Shown here: positions 34,327 through 47,812 of the stretch, piece by piece
How the letters are laid out: each line of letters begins with the position of its first letter
How positions within the stretch are numbered: position 1 is the first letter of the stretch
DNA from: Atriophallophorus winterbourni
Taxonomy: Eukaryota; Platyhelminthes; Trematoda; Plagiorchiida; Microphallidae
Assembly (NCBI GenBank): GCA_013407085.1
Contig: JACCGJ010014588.1
Location: 1 to 64,000 of the forward strand
Length of the DNA stretch: 64,000 bases
Reading direction: 5' to 3'
The notes under the pieces: generated by a model
The model's input: the letters and a program-made list of their open reading frames with translations, nothing else
What the model was told of the DNA's origin: nothing
Databases searched by the model: none
Program-made: the position numbers and the translations under genes

Positions 34327-34504
34327 TGTAACGAGATAGAGTGAATGATACTTCCAAACGATTGAGAAGATAACGCCTGATAGAAAGGCTTTAATCAACT
34401 AAAGAACACGAGTATGAGCTACAACAAAAAGAAAAAGGTTAGATGTGTAATACGGTAAAATAAGCGTGTGTATACAATAAAAGGAATGTCAAAACAACAC
34501 GACA
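34327..34504 (-). repeat. 3' LTR of gypsy element, unit 2
   Basis: Identical in form to 10176-10353. Confidence 0.9.
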
Positions 34505-34548
34505 TTCACCCCGACCGGAAAAGACCGAGTGATATAACGGTTACAGTT

Positions 34549-37500
34549 TTAGACCTCACGGGATCGAAGATTGTAGGGTCTAACCCTTTGTTGTTGTGAA
34601 ACAAGGTGTTTTACATTTGGTTGAAGTGTAGTGGTTGGTCCAGAAATGTCTGAAGTGGCAGACTGTATGTCAGGTGTACAAAGGGTATCTGGAGGTGTTT
34701 CTGTTGGGTCAGTGTTTAATGGGTTTGGCGACTGATTCACTGGAGCCAGTTGACGGAGAGACACGGTCTCCTCGCGACCATCTGGCAAGCGGATATGGGC
34801 ATACTGAGGATTACTCTCCAGAAGCTCCACCTCTTCCACCAGGGGGTCATACTTGGAGGAACGAACATTTCTGCGATAAAGGACTGGTCCTGGCATCAAA
34901 AACCAATTAGGAAGACTCGTACCGACGGGAGACTTGCGATTATGCTTGGACATGCGCTCGTGAGGCGTCTCATTTGTAGCAGTGCATAAGAGAGACCGCA
35001 TGGCGTGTAATGCTTCGGGAAGAACAAGTTCCCACTGCTCTGTCGTCAAACCTCTATCTCGCAAGCATAATGAAACAGTTTTCCATAAGGTACCGTTCAG
35101 ACGTTCTACCTGCCCATTACCTTGCGGGTTATAACTGGTGGTCCTACTCGTAGCAACTCCTCGAGAATGAAGGAAAGGTTTTAATGTCACTGGACATGAA
35201 TGATGACCCTTGATCTGAGTGTACGTATCCGGGCATACCAAAAATGGAAAAGAGTTCGGTGAGTCGGGAAATCACAGTAGAGCTGGTCATGTCAGGACAT
35301 GGGAAAGCAAAGGGGAATCGAGAAAATTCGTCAATCACTGTAAGCAAATATCGATTCCGAGTAGATGAAGGAATGGGCCCTTTAAAATCGATACTGAGAC
35401 GTTCAAAAGGATGTGTTGCTTTAATGAGTGGCTCATTGTAAGGACCGAAAAATTTGGGCTTCAACTGGGAACATACAAGGCACTGTCGAATAACAGATTT
35501 GACGTCATCAAGAGAGAACGGAAGATTTTTAGATCGGGTGAAATGAAATAAACGTGTGATACCCGGGTGGCATAGTGAGTCATGAATGGACTTTAGTTCA
35601 GGAAGCGAATGTACACTAGCACAAAATCCACGGGACAAGGCATCAGCTACGGTATTATCAGGACCCGGTCGATACACCACGTCATAGGAAAACTGAGAGA
35701 GCTCTATACGCCAACGTTGGATTTTGTCGTTCTTGATTTTACTGGCGATTTTCGTATCAAACATAAACGAAACGGAGCGTTGATCAGTGATTAGTTTAAA
35801 ATGAGACCCAATGAGATAATGTCTCCATTTTCGAATTGCTTCAACGATCGCGCAAGCTTCCTTCTCGATCGCGGGATGATTACGCTCACTCGAAGAGAGT
35901 GTGCGGGAGAAGAAAGCAACCGGGCGTCCATTTTGGTTGAGAGTAGCTGCTATTGCTACATCGGATGCATCTGTTTCGACAACGAGAGGTACGTCACGAT
36001 CAACTGAGAAAAGGGATTCCTGCACTAATTCAGATTTCAGGGATGTGTAAGCGTTCAAAGCTTTCCCGGACAGTGGGAAGATTTTATTGTGAACCAGAGG
36101 ATGGATTTTATCGGAGAACTGGGAGAACCATTGAGAATAATAAGGGAGCATTCCGATTATTCTCTGTTGTGCTTTGGCATCACAGGGTGGAGGCAGCTTG
36201 AGTAAGGCATCAAAGCGTTCAGGGTCTGGTTTCACATTACCAGCAGATACTTCATAGCCCAACAACTTGATTTGCCTGACCGAGAAAATACATTTAGTGC
36301 GATTTAGAGTCAGACCGTATTTTTCAACGACTTGTAGAAATTTGTTGAGGTTGACTTCGTGCTCCTTTTCGTCTCGCCCACATATAGTAATGTTATCAAC
36401 GTAAACGAACGTTCCTTGAAGAGATTCGTCACGAATTAATTCATCCATGGCACGTTGAAAACATGCAACCCCGTTGGTTACCCCGAAAGGGATACGCCGG
36501 AATTGATACAAATTGCCACAAGCCTCAAACGCCGTATAGAGTCGGTCATTTCGCTTTATTGGAACCTGGTGATATGCACTTTGTAAATCAAGTGCACTGA
36601 AGACCGCGAATTGTGAAATTTTTTTCAATCAAGTCGTCGATTCTCGGCAAAGGGTACGCATCTAATAAAGTATACCGATTGATTGTCTGGCTGTAGTCAA
36701 CAACCATGCGCTTTTTGTGTTTTTCATTCGTTGTCACCAGAACCTGTGCTCGCCAAGGTGATTGGGAGGGTTCGATTATATCATCATGGAGTAGTTTCGT
36801 GATTTCTGAACGAATAAAGAGTTCATCATCGTGACTATGTCTTCTTGACTTTGTAGATAAAGGACGACAATCTCGTTGTAAGTGAGTGAAAAGTGATGTT
36901 GGCGGCAGCAGGGCGACCGACAAACTACAGAGAGAGAATGGTGGTTTCATTCCTTCAAACGGTATTTCGACTGATCGATGGCGTTGAAGAAAGTCGTGTC
37001 CTAGCAAAACATCGGCGCATAGATTTGGAAGAATAGATAGTTTTTATGTTTTGGTAGACGTCATTTTTATGTACGAGGGACACAAAGCAATGGCCTTTCG
37101 TTTGGCTCAGCATGGAAGTAGAAGCCAATATGATTTGATTAGTAGATTCGAGGACGGGCCAGCGATTTTGTTGCACGATTGTTTCAGAAACGAAGTTTTC
37201 AGAGCTTCCGGTATCGACTAAAGCTTGTAGAGGTACACCATTGACAATTATTTGAGTAACTGCTTTGGCAAGACTGGTTGGGGCTGCAGCTGTGATTATG
37301 GCAGAAGAAAGAAAAGGAGTAGCAAAAGAAGCATGTTTCGATTTGTCACTCGAACGGCATACTTTGTGGAAATGTCCTTTTTTTCCACAAGACTTACACA
37401 GAGCATCTTTCGCAGGACACTTATAGCGCGGATGACGATCGTATCCACAAAAGAAACAACTGGAACGTGTGGTAGCCAGAGTTGTCTCAGAACTGAAAGG

Positions 37501-38095
37501 AGTTGAATCGGTAGTGGCGTGAGACGCATCGATTGCAGCAGCACCGTAATTACTAGGTGCAGGCTGGATAAACGAATGAGATTGACGTTGGGCCAAATCG
37601 AGGGCCTTTGCCTGGTCGAAAGCAGTTTGAACATCCAATGTCTTGTTTTCCAACAACCTCTGACGAATGGCGTTAGACAAAAGCCCGCTTATGAAAGCGT
37701 CCCGAATAGCATCTTGTTGGTTTTGTTCAGCACTAACGACTTTAAAGTTACAATCCTTTGCAAAATTACGCAATTTCTGCATGAACTGGTCAAGCGTTTC
37801 GTCGCGATTTTGTTTACAAGTGGCAAGGATATGTCTTGAGAATATCTCGTTTTTGGGCTGAACATAAAGAGAATTCAGAGGTACTGATGGCTAAATCGTA
37901 GTCGGTGCATTGAGAAATGACTTTATAGACAGCAGGCGATAGGAAATGGATAAGAGTCTTCAGTTTGTCTGGTTTGAGAGATTCAACTGTATCGAGGAAA
38001 TTCGTAAAGGTCAAAAACCAGTGTTCCCATGAATCGGTAGCATCTGCAGCGTTGGGATCGGTATCGAAGCGTTCAGGACGGAGTAAACGATCCAT
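34549..38095 (-). pseudogene. Gag-pol of gypsy element, unit 2 (frameshifted)
   Basis: Starts at ATG 38095. Order: gag, two CCHC knuckles, protease with VDTGSS, RT, RNase H, integrase, C-terminal SLRQLAPV. The RT box reads FVYVDN, with Asn in place of the second Asp of YxDD; I recall this variant from some animal gypsy lineages, so it need not mean inactivity. The frame is interrupted by one-base gains at about 37880, 37040 and 36620 (T or G runs) and one at about 35174. None of these occurs in the unit 1 copy, so they may be base-calling errors. Confidence 0.88.
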
Positions 38096-38098
38096 TTT

Positions 38099-38112
38099 TT
38101 TAGTTGATTAAA
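38099..38112 (-). promoter_or_regulatory. Putative self-priming PBS, gypsy element unit 2
   Basis: Same TTTAATCAACTAAA one base from the 5' LTR as at 14066-14079. Confidence 0.55.
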
Positions 38113-38113
38113 T

Positions 38114-38291
38114 TGTAACGAGATAGAGTGAATAAAAATTCCAAACGATTGAGAAGATAACGCCTGATAGAAAGGCTTTAATCAACTAAAGAACACGAGT
38201 ATGAGCTACAACAAAAAGAAAAAGGCTAGATGTGTAATACGGTAAAATAAGCGTGTGTATACAATAAAAGGAATGTCAAAACAACACGACA
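38114..38291 (-). repeat. 5' LTR of gypsy element, unit 2
   Basis: Identical in form to 14081-14258. It contains the segment complementary to the adjacent PBS (38099-38112). Confidence 0.9.
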
Positions 38292-38703
38292 TTAGTCACT
38301 CTAAAAGCTGCGGAGCATGAAACCTTCATGCGCTTGTGATGCACATCCATAGTCTATATCCACCGATGGAGGCCAACATCAACTCCATTTTGTTGACATC
38401 ATTTTATTACCAGTGCCTGTCATTTTACACATCAGCAATACGGATGTTCGTCACTGACGCTTTTCGTTTTTATCAGTTCATTTCTCCGATCGGGAAAAAA
38501 GTCGATTGATCTGGACGTATGATCAAAGTACGGTAGCCTGATTTGTCATCATTGATGAGCTATGCATTTTAGCTCCTCGTCATGCTAACCCGACTGCCAC
38601 CATCTCGCCGCTGCATTTGATCATGCCGCGTGGTTACATTTTTACTCAAGCACTTTCAAACCGAGCAACTAACCTACTTGCTATTTTTGTCTAAATTTCC
38701 GGC

Positions 38704-39163
38704 ATGTTCAACAGTCACTTAATCCCCAGTTTGATAACTTATGAAGAATGCAACCCCCTCTGTCTCACGGATTTCGTTCACATCTGGTCTGTCATTAGGC
38801 ACACTAATGACATTACCGCTAAAATGTGCCATCTCGTGGACACTCAACAAGCATCAAAACTACATAAGAAGGAAAGACCCAACATGCACTCTCCCGTCCC
38901 TCCATCAAGTGACGCCATGTTTGATGTTCCAAATATATACAGAGATTTGTTGCTGTATGATTCTAAAGACCATAGTGACGATGCAAGATTTTTTATCTTC
39001 GGTGATCGAAGTCTGGTTGGTGCACTGTCTCTTTTCAAGATGTAGTTTGCTAATGGGATGTTCAAGGTTGTACCTTCGCTTTTCTACCAGTTATACATTT
39101 TCAATATAATGAAGGCGTCACGCCACCAGCAATTTACTGTCTTTTACAAAAAACAAACGGGAT
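38704..39163 (+). pseudogene. MULE-type transposase relic, unit 2
   Basis: Counterpart of 14671-15130, with the same TAG and ANG changes. Confidence 0.6.
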
Positions 39164-39365
39164 TAAGTGACTGAAGATTAATTGACTTGGTGTTTAAATG
39201 TCTGGGGATTAAGTGTCAGTAAACCTTTCCAACGTCACTTACGTTCGCCTACATATCTTGCAACACAAAAGAATTGTGAATTGGTTATTGGGTTTATTTT
39301 TCCCTTCGCGAGAGCCGGTGACGATTTTGAGGGTTCTTGCGCCTCTCTTGAAGTGCCTCGGCGAT

Positions 39366-39483
39366 TGTTCGAGTGCGTCTCTCTAGCCTTTGCACGACCA
39401 GGTGCAACCTGCAAGGCAGCAGGGATTTTTCCTCACGGTTCACTCCCGAAGCCTTTCCCGCATTCGGGTATGCCGCAAGGCAC
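39366..39483 (-). repeat. RTE-linked module fragment, unit 2
   Basis: Counterpart of 15333-15450. Confidence 0.55.
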
Positions 39484-39761
39484 GGATGTGCAATCGTTCA
39501 GAAATTTTTGTGCTGTACGGCTTACATCGTGCTAAATTGATTGGCCAGAGATACTGAGCGGCATGCTGTAACACGCTGGAGTCTCACTACCATTTCTATT
39601 CCCACCCTCATATCTGCCTAGGCCTGGGCAACCTGACAGTATCCTAGCCCACGTGCAGTCTCTGACTGTGCGGCACTCTGCCTGGATCAGGCTTTTGCAT
39701 TCATACATACTCTGACTGTGCGGCACTTTGCCTGGATCAGGCTCGTGCTTTCATACATACA
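39484..39761 (-). repeat. Dispersed repeat DR1, full copy, unit 2
   Basis: Counterpart of 15451-15728. Confidence 0.6.
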
Positions 39762-40585
39762 TCCATACATATTACGCAGAATTAAACAGGCAAATAACAG
39801 CACTTTCCTTCTCTCCCGGTTGTCACCATGATCTGATTTGTCCAGCGATTTCGTGCCCGTGGGCTCTTGACGAATTGCATCTAATTCACTAGCGGCTAAC
39901 GTCCATCTACTCATGTTCCCGAAAATGTTGTCGCTCGATCCGTTCCCATGCATCGTCACCATCGTGGACAGCATTACATTGGTATCAAGTGTCTAAATAT
40001 CACAGAACCACGGTAGTTTAAAATCGTTAAACGATGGGGAAGGGTGTAACCTAAACAGCTAGTAGAAGATTAAGCACAGACACTGGTATGAGGTGCATAC
40101 ACCTAGGATCAAAGATGCATTCAAGCAAGTGTTGTAAATGATTAGAGCCTCATCGGCAATGCAGCGTTCTTGTGGCTTTCGCTGTCATGCATCATAACAT
40201 GGTTAATCAAACACTGTTCTCATGCAATTCTCTCGAAATCTGATTTCTTGTGTGTTTGCGATTGCTGTGTTCTTTCTTACGGTGCTTTTTGCTCTTACGG
40301 TATGTCAGAGGGTATTGTTCTGCCTGTCTATTGCCCGAGAGATCGTGATTTTTACTCTTTGCTAGTGCTCTTCACTTCTCTACACTGTCTTTCTCATTAC
40401 TCTTCCGTCTCGCTTTATAAAAGGGCATTGCCAGGAATTAGGGACAACTAATTTTTAATGTGCATCCTTACCACCCTAACATGTGCCTCACACAATTAAC
40501 CCATAGCTCAGTTAACTTGGCTACGCATGGTTTGTGCATCGGCATTAACATTTGTCCACCTGCATGGCTGTGTTTCTTAACCAAA
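39762..40585. other. Unannotated stretch, unit 2
   Basis: Counterpart of 15729-16552; nothing recognised. Confidence 0.3.
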
Positions 40586-40873
40586 GGTTGTCATAGCCGA
40601 GGGTGGCAGTGGGGATAAGCTCCCACTGTTTATAAAATGCTCCATTAAGGCATGCGTCTCAAATAGCCTCTGACAACCAACTCCAGCTTCTGGCATGCAC
40701 GAGTGGCTCTCCGAGCCCGGCGGAACTGCTTCTACCAACAGGAGAAGGGGCGAAGGCGAGTGACTGGCGCCTGTAAACCAGTTTGCTTCGAGCAGATGTA
40801 GCTCGTAAGCCCGGGAGGGCATTTCATCTAAGGGAAGGAAAACCCTGATTTTAAACCTCCGTGGCCTTGTTAA
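40586..40873 (+). repeat. RTE-linked 5' module, unit 2
   Basis: Counterpart of 16553-16840. Confidence 0.65.
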
Positions 40874-41170
40874 TAAATCGTGTAATGGATGGTTAGGGGT
40901 ATGGAATGTTTTATAAAGCAAGATAAGGTGTCCTCTGATTAGTCGATAGGGAAAATCGAACAGCTCCAGTTGAGCTATCCTTTCTTTATATGTTTTGTTT
41001 CGGATGCTCAGAACTATTTTTGTTGAGCGATGATATATTAGCTGCATAGGTTCCACAACCCGCTTGAGCCACGAAGACCACGACTGCACACCGTATTCCA
41101 TGACTGGTCTCGAGTATGTATTCATGATTCTTGGGAATATCTGGACACCGAGACATAACCATTAACAATC
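40874..41170 (-). pseudogene. CR1-like RT C-terminal fragment, unit 2
   Basis: Counterpart of 16841-17137. Confidence 0.7.
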
Positions 41171-43354
41171 CTATTTAGATTGTTTATTACCTAATATGTA
41201 GCCGTGAGATCTTCTACTAGGTGCTTTTGCCAAACAAACAGTTGCTTTAATTTTCTTATTTTGATAATCATGTTATTTCCGGTACGGTACAAGAGAAACA
41301 CTCTTATTAATTTCAAATATAATATTATTAGTGTCTTTTGACATTAAAATTTCTAGATTTATTCGCTTTATAATAACTTCGCAGTAAAATCAAATGTAGA
41401 AGTTTAAGCTTAAAAGTTTTTTGATCATAATGGCATGTGTATTTTTCTCAAATCAACTCAATACACATTCCAATAATAATTGAATGGATAAGCAACATTC
41501 TTTGTCAACTATAAACGAATTACAGATTTCATAAATAATTCTTCCGATTTCCGCTACGTTCTAAAACATTGCTCGTATTCATATCTGACAAGCAAAAGAA
41601 AAGTTTACCATTAAATTTAAATTTTCACCGATGACTATCAATGAAATTATTCCAATGTTTAACTTTGTCTGATAATTTTAAAGAATTTTTAAGCGACCCC
41701 GCAACCAGATTCGTGCTGTCTGCACTCATCACTTAGAGCCATTAAGATCACGATTAATTTGTGTTTGAAACAGTAAAAGAATTTTCAACATGTTGCTCTT
41801 GTCGGCCACTGTTGGATAAGATTGGTACGAAAAATCTGTTCAATCACACGTACCGGAACACATGTAGATAGGGTTTGAACCCATGATCATGAACGATAAA
41901 TTGTCAATTGCATGAATCACCGTCACACATGCACCATGACTGACTTTGTGATGCTTAAACTCATAAAGAGACAGAACTATCTGGATCCGCATTGGTTTGA
42001 AACAGTGGAAAAATTATACACAAGTTGCGCTTTTGTAATACTGTGTATAACAGAGCAACACAAACCTAAACTATATTAACAATCGTAATTTCAATTATCA
42101 AGTGTATGCATGAATATCGACGGCTCCGGACCTTTTATACTTTTTTCGAAATTAATTTTTCCATAAGGAGATAAATAAATAAATAAATAAATAAATAAGT
42201 TAATTTTATTCTTGGAAATCCAAGGCATGTTGACTATGATCAATAATTTCCAAAAGGTTTGTACAATCAGATTGTAGTATGTACATTTGCAAAATCAATT
42301 TTAATAATCATTTCTTCAGCGGAATTCAACGTTCAATAAATATAAAGTTAACAGTATTTAAAGTTGCTTTCAGATAATCTGAACGTGATCTGATATAGTA
42401 CAAATTCACAGTTATTGCGGAGAACAGTCAATGAATGATCCTGGCAGCACTGATGTTTAAATGTGGTACTAGACTTTGAGAAGCCATAATTATGAGTCAA
42501 TGACAGATATTATTATTACAGCGCCTTGTGAAAATAATTGTTATTATAATAAATGATGCGCTTCATAGTGTCAAACCTTCTTGTACTTTTTATTATAGTT
42601 AATTTTTCAAGTCTTGGTATGGCATATAGAATAGATGTTAATTAGAAGAGGATTGAGAAAAAGATAAGCGCTTGAATATGTACTACAAGGCCTTCGTTTT
42701 GGAAATTAATCCGCGAAATCGTGTGAGTCTCTTTTCTTGAGAAAAAATCATTTATTCATAAATACTCATGAGTAGCAAATTGGAATTTTTCACGGACTTG
42801 CCAGAAAAGAGCGTTTTTGGCCTTAAGGTGGCCACTGGCATGTAAAAATGATGATGTAACGTTTAATTTTGTATCTTAAAAAATATTTAATTGAATTGAT
42901 TTAAATTTTATGTGCCGTTTGCATATATAAAGTTGTATTAGTGTTTTAAATTTTATGTGATTTCCTTGTAAAACAAATGTTTCGTAATTATTTAAATAAA
43001 AATATTTGTTCGAAAAAAACGCTTATTTTTTTCATGTTCGTGTGGACAAGGTAAAAGGTGTATAATGAATAAAATTGTTTTTGCATGATTTTTGGAATGC
43101 ATATGGTGCGATAAGATACAAAACACATAAGTTAACCGTGTTTGAGTAGTTGTGCATACGAGAAAAATATTCATGCAAGTTTGCGTAAGAAAAAGCACAC
43201 TTATAACCAACATAGGTCCAAAACTAAGAGAGATACACTGTTAAAACACATTTATTGCACACCTTGGCACGTTTTACATACACATGCAAGGACACAAAAC
43301 TTTCCAACGTTTTATGCACCAAGATTTTCATTAGTTACCCTTTGTATACGTTCG
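41171..43354. other. AT-rich intergenic DNA, unit 2
   Basis: Counterpart of 17138-19320, with an AAAT microsatellite at 42170-42198. No gene was recognised. Confidence 0.4.
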
Positions 43355-44926
43355 CATAGATGACGCACTAATTGCCAGAAGGTTATCGACGAAACATGTT
43401 GAAAATCTTCGTGAGATGTTTCAGCGTCTATCTCGTTATGCAGTTATCGTGCACTCGATTTAATGGCTCTTCAATGTAGATGCACACGATTTCCTTGATC
43501 ATTGTGTTGATTCCACCGCGAAAATTGGTGACAATTTCAATCCGTCAGCTGAGTCAATTTTTCGGCTAATTAAATTACTAATTGCGCTTTATACCTCATT
43601 GTGCGAAGTTAGCACAAATCCTTGAAGATTTACGCAATGGACGAGAATTTTCAATCACCGAGGAAGAAAACTAAGATTTGCTGGCACTTAAAACTGCCCT
43701 CAATGAAGCACTCATATGTCTATTAAGGTGAATGCTCGCCTAACACTAATCACAAATGCACCAGGCGAAAGGTTGGTCCATTACTCCAACAAGAAGTCAA
43801 AAACATCGAAAATAGTACATTTGTTGAGAGCTGCTTGCCGTATATCACTTCATTCGTCCTTTTCGGCATCAACTTGAAAGTCGTGGATTTACGGTTCACA
43901 CTGATCACAAAACGTTAACATCAGCACTCGTGGTGACATCAGATTCTGATTCACCCCGCGAGACCCGTCAGTTAGATTATATTTCCTAATTCAAGAGCGA
44001 CATCCGATACATTTTAGCTCGTCAAACACAGTCGCGGATACTTTCCCTCTAATACAGTTAAGTGTCATCGAGCTGCCAGAATTTGACTTTTAACATTGAG
44101 AGTGTTTGCAGCAAAATGACCATGTGCTGAATCGAATACATTACTTCACAATTGAGTGAAAGCCGTAGTATTCCTATACCCAGCAGATCTGGTTCGTGGT
44201 GTATACTGAGAAAGCTAATACGATTGACCCTTGCAATTCAGAGCGTTGGTTTGAGACATTGCTCTTGGTGCTTCTTAGTATCCGTATAATCGTAAAACAA
44301 GACCCGTGTGGCTCAGATGCTGAAATGTTGTACGGAAGTACGCTTAATCTAACTAGCAAATTCTTGTCATCTTCCGATTCACAATTAGATCCTACAGATA
44401 AGCATTATGTCAGTAGACTTGTCAGCTTCATGAAATTATTACGAGCTATCCCAACTAGTCAAGACGCTCAATCGTTCTACATTCCAGCTGACTTTTTATT
44501 GGCGACGTCGTGTTTTTGCGAGCTAATCATTACGTCGAACACTTCAGACAACATACACTGGTCGTTTACAAGGTGCTCAGCAGGTATCCCAAGTACTTCG
44601 TTATTTACCGGAATGGATCACGAGAAGCAGTCAGTATCGATAATTTAAAAGTTGCTTACGCAGAACACACATTGAAAGCGAATGGAAATCCCCCGAAAGT
44701 CGCATTCAGAGGTCAAACCAACACTAACACGCTTCTTCATTTGTATAAAGTGAAACCATCAGTAACTCGACTTCCACTGTTAAACATACACTATATTCGT
44801 CTCTCAAATTACCCGACACCAACAGACAAACACCTTCTGGTAGTAAAGTTCACTTTCCCCCTAAGTTTGATGACTTTATACCCTATTGCTTTGTTTAAGC
44901 GTCATATTTTGTTCCCGACAATCTAG
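43355..44926 (+). pseudogene. Decayed gypsy pol of a second family, unit 2
   Basis: Counterpart of 19322-20893. It differs from unit 1 by a cluster of substitutions at about 43776-43900. Confidence 0.75.
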
Positions 44927-46777
44927 GGGAGTACTATGGCGTTTTCTGTACATTTTTTCATTTTTACGAGGTTTTTGCGAATACATATTTCTTGCTTCTC
45001 GGATTCGCTCTTCTCATCTTCTTCCATATACATGCTGATTGCTTGTAATAGTTACTGCCAGTTGTGAAAATAAATTTTTTCTGATATAAAAGAACTGCAA
45101 CATATTTCAGCTGTACTTTTTTCTCGTATTTGACGTTGTTACATCTCTAATAATTTTTTGACGACATGACTGCATCTGTCTGGGGATAATCACTTTAAAA
45201 TTGGGTTAAAGAATTATTTTGAGTGGTCGCTTTCCATTTTTACACATATACTGTAATTTTTACGAAGCATGAACCACCACACGCTCAGTGTTGATATGCC
45301 AGAAAATTTTTATCTTCTTTCAGATAAACAAGGAAATTGAATACTGTGATCAACCCTTTGTACCGTCTATAAAACTGATACAATTTCATTATATTGTCTT
45401 GTGACCTAAATTTTTGAGGGTCAGACACGTAAAACTTATGAGTGGCGGCTTAAAAGGCTTAAGTTCTTAACACTTAATTAACGAAGGCTGTTGAATGACA
45501 AAGAGTAACCTTTAATATTTGAAAGATTTTCAATAGTAAATAAAATTATTGAATTACTGATTCAAATACAAGGGTAATTAAATGAAAATTCTTGAAGCAC
45601 CACCAAAGCTGCTGCTACCTCACATCTGTCTATGCCTTAGAATCCTGGCTAAATCTTAGCCAACCTAAGATATTTACCGTGCGGCATTTTGCCTGTATCT
45701 GGCTTGTGCGATTCTATAAATTTTATTTCTTCTGAATTTTGTTGAAAAATTGATTGAACTGCTTAAATTTCGTGTACAAATATAAATCTTTTTTCTTTAC
45801 CATCAGTGGGTATGCAAAATGTCCATAATATATTTAAGGATTTATAAAGGAAAATGCCGCTTACTGGCAAACTCTATTACCAATTATTGTTTAAAAATAA
45901 AAAAATGAAAACGCGAAAATATATATTTGTATTTTACTAGCATTTTTCTGATTCTATGACAACTTTGTGTGCTGGCGAATTGAATCCCAAACAGAAAGCA
46001 TTATTTAAATAATAAACACTAGGATATCGGGAAATTCAGATAGCACAAATTACACCATTAAACAAAATCAACCTGGTAATTATTGCACAGTAGTAACTTA
46101 GCCTTTTACTGTTTGTAAAGAATTTCTTGTATATTTCTGTGCTTCATATAATAACAAATCTCATCCAATGAAATCTGGGCACGTGATCGGATTTCAGCCA
46201 CCTTCAACCCTATGCAATTGAAACTTAAGAAGAAGCTGCGTTCTAACAATGTTTCGACGACAACAAGGTTAGACTTAAGGATAGCGATCTATTCTCGCCA
46301 AAAAGAAAGCGGCTGTGAAGCAGCCAAATAAAAGTCTTTGCAAATAAACAGGGTCTCACAAGTGATTATATAGTCTTATTGATGAAGCTTGCTTGTTAAA
46401 CAGCCACAAGGGTAATTCATTAAAATTCTTTATGGCTAGACACAGGCTACCAGTAGTTGAGGATTGATTTTCTGTTCGGTAACTCAGTTATCTATATCAA
46501 TCTTTTAAATACCTTTTGTACATATTCAACACAATAATAACAATATACTCTTTGTTTGCACGCTGTCCTCGTTTTTCTGTGATAGTTTTGCATGATTTGC
46601 ATGCCGTGGGTTACCAAGAATATAGTATTATTATATTGCCCGTTAATCTAACAGGAACGCACGCAGCCTAACGATTCATTCCTTACTATCCACTACAAAG
46701 TGAACCACTATCCTAATTTCCAGTTATCCATAACAAGTGTAATACGCATATGGACAGCATACAAAATATCTAAGGGC
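44927..46777. other. AT-rich intergenic DNA, unit 2
   Basis: Counterpart of 20894-22744, with a degenerate DR1 copy at 45629-45715. Confidence 0.4.
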
Positions 46778-47723
46778 TAGGTACTCAACCGCATATCTTC
46801 TAGGCCTGTTACTTTTCAAAGTATATGTCAATGACCTCCCTAAATCATTAAATGTATATTGTCTACTTTTTGCTGATGATCTAAATTTTGGGGTACAGTA
46901 AGATCTTCTGTTAAGAGTACAGATTTCCAGAAGGAATTTAACAAATTGGACGGTAAAATGGCAGCTTCCTGTAAACCGACAGAAATGCGCAGTAACGCTT
47001 TTGAAGCCAAGCATGCCCGAAGGTGTGTTCTTCCTCGGGGATCAACAACTGAGATGGAATGATATAGAATGCGACCTGGGTACAATTGTGACTCAGTTAA
47101 TTAACTCCAAGGAGGATACAAACAGAAAAGCTGCTACCGCAAACCGTGCATGGTGGTTCTCGCCGACTACTCCACAAATGTTTCGCATTCTTTATTTCGC
47201 ATACGTGAGACCAGTATTGAAATATGGTTTACCAGCAAACTATCCACAAATTAAGGAAGAACGTGACAAGCTGGTAAAAGTGCAAAGGTGAGCGAAGAAA
47301 AGAGTACAAGTATTGAAATTATTACATAATGTAGAGAGAGTTCAACTCCCCAATTTCTTGTCTCTCAGGATTCGGCATGTGCTCGACGACGTGCTGCCAA
47401 CTCGTCGCATATTACTGAGAGCTTAGGGTGACGAGCTGCGCAAGATTTTCCCTTTCGTGGCTGGCTCAAGAACACGTGACCAAGATTTAAAGCTTCAAAA
47501 GCCAAGCACACTACTCCTAACACATGGATTTACACTTTTAACAAGAATTGTTAACTTAAGGAATGCGCTTCCGAAAGAGGTTTCTGCACCAAGATATGAA
47601 AACCAATTCAAGAAACTAGTGGATAATATAATACCTGTAATCATGGCAAAGCTGTACAACTCTGTACAAGATTTGTTCAACGGAGGTTCTCCTAGAGAAT
47701 TTTGCTGATATAAAGAGATGTGG
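46778..47723 (+). pseudogene. Type 3 non-LTR RT relic upstream of unit 3
   Basis: Counterpart of 22745-23690, with a few extra substitutions. Confidence 0.75.
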
Positions 47724-47812
47724 CTTACAAGGGCTTGGCCGTGGTTGGTGTCGCGTGCAACTTAAAATAAGGACTGTGCCCTCGTTGCGATAATATATCG
47801 TCCTCTGAATAC

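Larger units (their letters stand above)
34327..38291 (-). mobile_element. Ty3/gypsy LTR retrotransposon, unit 2 copy
   Basis: Same insertion as 10176-14258: LTRs 34327-34504 and 38114-38291, target duplication TTAGT at 34322-34326 and 38292-38296. At 3,965 bp it lacks the corrupted expansion, so RT and RNase H are readable, but four single-base indels (near 35174, 36620, 37040 and 37880) break the reading frame. Confidence 0.92.
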
